This document shows positions 61,016 to 64,000 of a DNA stretch of 64,000 bases, one piece after another (the stretch's first letter is position 1; the number at the start of each line of letters is the position of its first letter). The notes beneath the pieces are model-generated. The model worked only from the letters and a program-made list of their open reading frames with translations. It was not told the DNA's origin and searched no databases. Where the stretch lies: the NCBI RefSeq assembly GCF_001655005.1, contig NZ_LXET01000051.1, forward strand, positions 1 through 64,000, written 5' to 3'. Origin of the DNA: Hafnia paralvei ATCC 29927. GTDB taxonomy: Bacteria; Pseudomonadota; Gammaproteobacteria; Enterobacterales; Enterobacteriaceae. Position numbers and translations under genes: made by a program.

Positions 61016-62014
61016 ATGATAACCATGCTGGATGTATCGCTGCGTGCTGGAGTGTCCAAGGCCACCGTTTCCCGAGTGTTAAACGGCACGGGCCAAGTCA
61101 AAGAAAGCACGCGCATAGCGGTATTTAAAGCCGTAGAGGAGTTAGGCTATCGCCCCAACCTCTTAGCGCAGGCATTGGCGAATCAAACCTCCAATACCAT
61201 TGGTTTAGTTGTATCAAATTTTGATGGTCCATATTTTGGCCGTTTGCTTCGACAAGCCGCACACCTGATAGAAGCAAGCGGGAAACATATGATTGTGACC
61301 GATGGTCATGATACCCCAGAAGGTGAACGTGAAGCCGTACACCTGCTTATTGACCGCCGCTGTGACGCTATCATCCTCTATACGCGTTTTATGGAAGAAC
61401 CCGCGCTGATGCAGTTGATCAGCCAGCATCACGCTCTCATGGTGATTAATCGAGATTTACCTCAGGCTCGCGATCGCTGCGTCTTCTTCGAGCAACAGCA
61501 AGCCGCAAGCGAAGTGGTTAAGTATCTGATTACACAGGGTCATCGGCAAATAGCCTGCATTACGGCGCCTATTAATACACCAACCGCGCAGTCTCGCTTA
61601 GCGGGTTATAAAGATGCTCTGGAACAAAATCAAATAACCTATCACGACAGCTTAGTTACACTCGGTGATAGCAGCGTTGCAGGTGGTTACCATGCCTGCT
61701 GTGAACTACTCGCTCGTCAGCAACCTTTCACTGCCCTCTTTGCCTGCAACGACGATATGGCGATCGGCGCACTTCGCGCCTTACATCAGGCCGGAAAACG
61801 CGTACCCGAGGATGTATCACTATTTGGCTTCGACGATGAACCTAGCGCCGAGTATCTACAACCGTCGCTTTCCACGGTTTACTTACCTATCGATAAGATG
61901 ATCTCTACGGCAATTACCCAAGCGCTGCGATTAAGCAGTGGCGAGATTGTAGAACCTGTAGAGCCGTTTGTGGGAGAGTTGAAAGTGAGAGAGTCTGTAG
62001 CCAAGATTAAATAA
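61016..62014 (+). CDS. LacI-family repressor resembling AscG
   Basis: Predicted sugar-responsive repressor of 332 residues. HTH segment ITMLDVSLRAGVSKATVSRV, then a sensor core with NTIGLVVSNFDGPYFGRLLR, RRCDAIILYTRF, FACNDDMAIGALRALHQAG and VSLFGFDDEPSAEYLQPSL. It is closest, from memory, to E. coli AscG (beta-glucoside repressor), and E. coli ascG also lies beside hydN and hydrogenase genes, but no asc phosphotransferase or glucosidase gene is present here. The ATG has GGGAAG 6 nt upstream; a TTG just before it is unlikely. Only 39 bp separate it from galR, so it may be cotranscribed. Confidence 0.85.
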   Translation: MITMLDVSLRAGVSKATVSRVLNGTGQVKESTRIAVFKAVEELGYRPNLLAQALANQTSNTIGLVVSNFDGPYFGRLLRQAAHLIEASGKHMIVTDGHDTPEGEREAVHLLIDRRCDAIILYTRFMEEPALMQLISQHHALMVINRDLPQARDRCVFFEQQQAASEVVKYLITQGHRQIACITAPINTPTAQSRLAGYKDALEQNQITYHDSLVTLGDSSVAGGYHACCELLARQQPFTALFACNDDMAIGALRALHQAGKRVPEDVSLFGFDDEPSAEYLQPSLSTVYLPIDKMISTAITQALRLSSGEIVEPVEPFVGELKVRESVAKIK

Positions 62015-62097
62015 TAATACTGTTCACCTTAATATTATCTGCTGTATTATTTAAAGTGTTAACAACAGAATTTAATATCAAGGATGAAAAATTCACT

Positions 62098-62955
62098 ATG
62101 GGTTTCCCGATAATCGCCCAAATTAATGCTATCGCCCAACTTAATGAAAATGAAGATTTAAGTGAGCATTGTTATAATCTTTTCCAATCATTTTGCGACC
62201 AAACATTCTGGATGCTTGGCGAGCATAAACTGATAAGTAACGGTAAGTCTGAATTTTCAGGTATCTTTCACATATTGCCAGAAACGGGCGATAAAATAAT
62301 ATACAGCTATTTATCTGTAGATGAAAATACACAACCCGAATACCTTCCCGCCATACAAGAAAGCGATAATTCAGCACAGTGGACACCTGTTAATGGCTTC
62401 GTGATTCTAAAACTTGCAACAATGGAACGGTTTGCGCTAGTCGCTACGGAAAATAGCGATAACTACGCAATCCTTGAGCATGGCCAAATAATGAGCCTGA
62501 TCGTCACAGCTAAAGAAAAAAACGAAAAAATCGAATTAAATCAGCCACAAAAAACCATAACAGTGCTTGATATGCCACGGGATTTTTGTCGCCAGCTTTA
62601 TCTATACTGTAGTGGCCAAAAAGAGATATATACTTGTCGTTTAGCGCTTGCAAATGTCACGGAGTCTACATCAGGTCTTGATAACTTCACATTACTGATG
62701 CTATTGGATTGCGGTGATAAAGAACGCACTCACAAACACTTTGCTGAAATTAAAAAGAATTACATGTCCTTGCTGCCCATGAATATAGAACTTATTTTCT
62801 TAACCGTAGATAACAGTCCTCGCTTTAATAAATTAGCTAACCTTATTCATGACGCAAAACCATTTTACAGCAAGCAAGACTCCCAAGGTTTCTTCGCCAA
62901 ATTAAAAAGACGCCTACGCCATCCATTACCGATCGCATTAGTATTTAAAGAATAG
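62098..62955 (+). CDS. Uncharacterised cytosolic protein, possibly SseB-like
   Basis: A 285-residue protein with no signal or membrane span. The C-terminal half (from TITVLDMPRDFCRQLYLYCS through LDNFTLLMLLDCGDK and LPMNIELIFLTVDNSPRF) has the helix, strand and spacing pattern of the SseB C-terminal domain; similarity is by eye only. The start is uncertain: the ATG used has AAGGA 13 nt away, and a GTG at 62056 would add 14 residues without a better site. Coding sequence is more A/T-rich than galR next to it. It lies alone between a regulator and the hyc promoter region. SseB in E. coli is linked to enhanced serine sensitivity; no function can be claimed here. Confidence 0.65.
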   Translation: MGFPIIAQINAIAQLNENEDLSEHCYNLFQSFCDQTFWMLGEHKLISNGKSEFSGIFHILPETGDKIIYSYLSVDENTQPEYLPAIQESDNSAQWTPVNGFVILKLATMERFALVATENSDNYAILEHGQIMSLIVTAKEKNEKIELNQPQKTITVLDMPRDFCRQLYLYCSGQKEIYTCRLALANVTESTSGLDNFTLLMLLDCGDKERTHKHFAEIKKNYMSLLPMNIELIFLTVDNSPRFNKLANLIHDAKPFYSKQDSQGFFAKLKRRLRHPLPIALVFKE

Positions 62956-62997
62956 CAGTACCATATCTGATAGAAATACCACTCAATCATACGCATT

Positions 62998-63040
62998 AAT
63001 GATGATAAGTCTCATAGCATTTCTGTGAATTATCATCATT
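62998..63040 (+). terminator. 11-bp perfect inverted repeat after the SseB-like gene, possible terminator
   Basis: AATGATGATAA and TTATCATCATT flank a 21-nt loop. The stem is A/T-rich and only TCTCTC follows, so termination is doubtful; it may instead be an operator. Confidence 0.4.
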
Positions 63041-63059
63041 TCTCTCGACTGAATATCTT

Positions 63060-63079
63060 TATCATTGAGTTCAATGATA
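63060..63079. promoter_or_regulatory. Inverted repeat TATCATTG-AGTT-CAATGATA upstream of hycB
   Basis: Perfect 8-bp arms with a 4-nt centre, about 146 bp upstream of the sigma-54 -24 element. It shares the TATCAT/ATGATA word with the preceding repeat. Confidence 0.45.
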
Positions 63080-63099
63080 TTTCGTCATGGGAAGAGTCC

Positions 63100-63117
63100 T
63101 TCGACACTAATGTCGAA
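63100..63117. promoter_or_regulatory. Inverted repeat TTCGACA-CTAA-TGTCGAA upstream of hycB
   Basis: Perfect 7-bp arms, centre 4 nt. Together with the next site it presents repeated TGTCG/CGACA words at a distance suited to a bacterial enhancer-binding protein such as FhlA. Confidence 0.55.
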
Positions 63118-63128
63118 CCCGCCCTCAA

Positions 63129-63144
63129 GTGTCGACAACGACAC
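63129..63144. promoter_or_regulatory. Inverted repeat GTGTCG-ACAA-CGACAC upstream of hycB
   Basis: Perfect 6-bp arms with a 4-nt centre, 28 bp centre-to-centre from the previous repeat; a further CGACA word follows at 63150-63154. Confidence 0.55.
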
Positions 63145-63224
63145 ACTTCCGACACCCAAAAACACCATCCACCAAGACCAATAACTAACTGTAAATAAAC
63201 AACTATTTTCCAATTTACACCTAC

Positions 63225-63240
63225 TGGCACGTTTTGTGCT
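63225..63240 (+). promoter_or_regulatory. Sigma-54 promoter of the hyc operon
   Basis: TGGCACGTTTTGTGCT has the invariant GG and GC separated by 10 bp and matches the RpoN consensus TGGCACG-N4-TTGCW except at one position. It lies 48 bp before hycB. FhlA-dependent sigma-54 control is known for E. coli hyc and hyf. Confidence 0.85.
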
Positions 63241-63287
63241 TAACAAAGGGGAATTTAACTTTTGTAGTCTGAACCAGAGGACTGAAC

Positions 63288-63902
63288 ATGAACCGCTTTG
63301 TTATTGCGGATCCCCGATTATGTATCGGGTGCAACACCTGTATGGCCGCTTGCTCTGAAGAGCATAAGATGTACGGCCTGCAAACTGAGCCGCGTCTGGT
63401 GGTGGTCAAAAACAGTCGCGACTCCGTGCCTGTGATGTGTCACCAGTGTGAAGACGCGCCGTGCGCACAGGTTTGCCCGGTCAATGCGATTACCCATACC
63501 AATGATTCCATTCAGCTTAACGAAAGCCTGTGCGTGAGCTGCAAACTGTGCGGCATTGCCTGCCCATTTGGTGCTATCACTATGAACGGCAGTAAGCCCC
63601 TGCATATTCCAGCCAACAGCAACACGCCGATGGCTCTTCCTGCACCGCCAAACAAACGTGGCATTAGCCCATTCCTAGATTGGTATCCCGGTATCCGCAG
63701 CATCGCCGTGAAATGCGATTTATGTCAGTTCAGCGAACAAGGGCCCGCATGCGTCCGTGCCTGCCCAACTCACGCCATCATGTTGGTTGATGATAACCAG
63801 TTGGCTCTGGCCAGCGCCGCCAAACGTCAAAATGCAATGGACGCCATGGATGCCGATTTGATGATGTTTAGTTCATTCGCAGAGGGGTCCGACGCACAAT
63901 GA
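63288..63902 (+). CDS. hycB: HycB-like formate hydrogenlyase iron-sulfur subunit
   Basis: Polyferredoxin-type electron carrier between formate dehydrogenase H and the hydrogenase of formate hydrogenlyase. The 204 residues carry four Cys clusters for [4Fe-4S] centres: CIGCNTCMAAC near 12, CHQCEDAPCAQVCP near 52, CVSCKLCGIACP near 82, and CDLCQFSEQGPACVRACP near 144. LNESLCVSCKLCGIACPFGA and the IPANSNTP stretch fit HycB better than HyfA or HydN. Unlike E. coli, no hycA precedes it. The stop overlaps the next start as ATGA. Confidence 0.92.
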   Translation: MNRFVIADPRLCIGCNTCMAACSEEHKMYGLQTEPRLVVVKNSRDSVPVMCHQCEDAPCAQVCPVNAITHTNDSIQLNESLCVSCKLCGIACPFGAITMNGSKPLHIPANSNTPMALPAPPNKRGISPFLDWYPGIRSIAVKCDLCQFSEQGPACVRACPTHAIMLVDDNQLALASAAKRQNAMDAMDADLMMFSSFAEGSDAQ

Positions 63903-64000
63903 ATACCGTTGAATTATTGAGCTTCGCACTCAGTATTTATTTGATCTCCGCCCTGCTATCGCTGGTATTAGGATCAACCGGCTCTGGCTGGCTCGGCGCT
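63899..64000 (+). CDS. hycC: Start of HycC/HyfB-like membrane subunit (cut by window end)
   Basis: The first 34 codons (MNTVELLSFALSIYLISALL and on) form a hydrophobic first span, as in the NuoL/M-like membrane subunits HycC and HyfB. It overlaps hycB by 4 nt, as expected for the second gene of the operon. hycC is the inference from the HycB neighbour; HyfB is not excluded. Confidence 0.7.
   Translation, partial: MNTVELLSFALSIYLISALLSLVLGSTGSGWLGA

Larger units (their letters stand above)
62956..63287. other. Control region ahead of the hyc operon
   Basis: A 332-bp gap holding four inverted repeats and a sigma-54 promoter, listed separately. No open reading frame of note. Confidence 0.7.

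Noticed and set aside
62084..62113. Nine-codon leader peptide (MKNSLWVSR) overlapping the start of the SseB-like gene
   Set aside because: Such a short frame is expected by chance and no attenuator structure follows.

Overview
The window looks like core chromosome of an enterobacterium (Enterobacterales). Almost every protein is a close match, as I remember them, to Escherichia coli proteins, and long blocks keep E. coli gene order: clpB-pgeF-rluD-bamD-raiA-pheLA-tyrA-aroF, rpsP-rimM-trmD-rplS/ffh-ypjD-corB, luxS-micA-gshA-yqaA-yqaB, tRNA-Ser/4x tRNA-Arg-csrA-alaS-recX-recA-pncC, mutS/rpoS-nlpD-pcm-surE-truD-ispF-ispD-ftsB, ptsP-rppH/mutH, and tas/lplT-aas-omrA-omrB-galR. The moderate base composition and the way these blocks are joined (corB next to luxS, recA-pncC close to mltB-mutS-rpoS, galR close to a hyc operon) would suit Hafnia or a relative. 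That genus is inference; no search was run.

Layout. 1-10 kb: left edge with what looks like the upstream half of an rRNA promoter, then heat-shock disaggregase, rRNA pseudouridylation, outer-membrane assembly, and aromatic amino acid synthesis with a pheA attenuator and TyrR-type operators. 10-14 kb: an accessory stretch (BtsR-like orphan response regulator, small lipoprotein, DcuB-like C4-dicarboxylate carrier, YdiY-like outer-membrane protein) where E. coli has yfiRNB. 14-23 kb: translation and secretion genes, then quorum sensing and glutathione synthesis with the sigma-E sRNA MicA. 23-25 kb: a tRNA array in which two non-tRNA cloverleaf-like elements occupy tRNA positions. 25-30 kb: alaS, recX, recA. 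30-36 kb: an inserted RND efflux pump and a GadX-like regulator. 36-51 kb: mismatch repair (mutS, mutH), the rpoS region, isoprenoid genes, ptsP, rppH and a DARS2-like DnaA-box region. 51-60 kb: TerC-family protein, an unknown membrane protein, phoA with a Pho box, tas, phospholipid repair (lplT-aas), and the OmrA/OmrB sRNA pair. 60-64 kb: galR, an AscG-like regulator, an unknown (possibly SseB-like) protein, then the start of a formate hydrogenlyase (hyc) operon behind a sigma-54 promoter with several inverted repeats.

Most of the window is housekeeping and needs no novel explanation. The observations most worth following are the tRNA-like elements of the tRNA-Arg array, the inverted-repeat cluster ahead of hycB, the identical upstream motif of the two Omr sRNAs, the DnaA-box region beside mutH, and the pump/regulator insertion.
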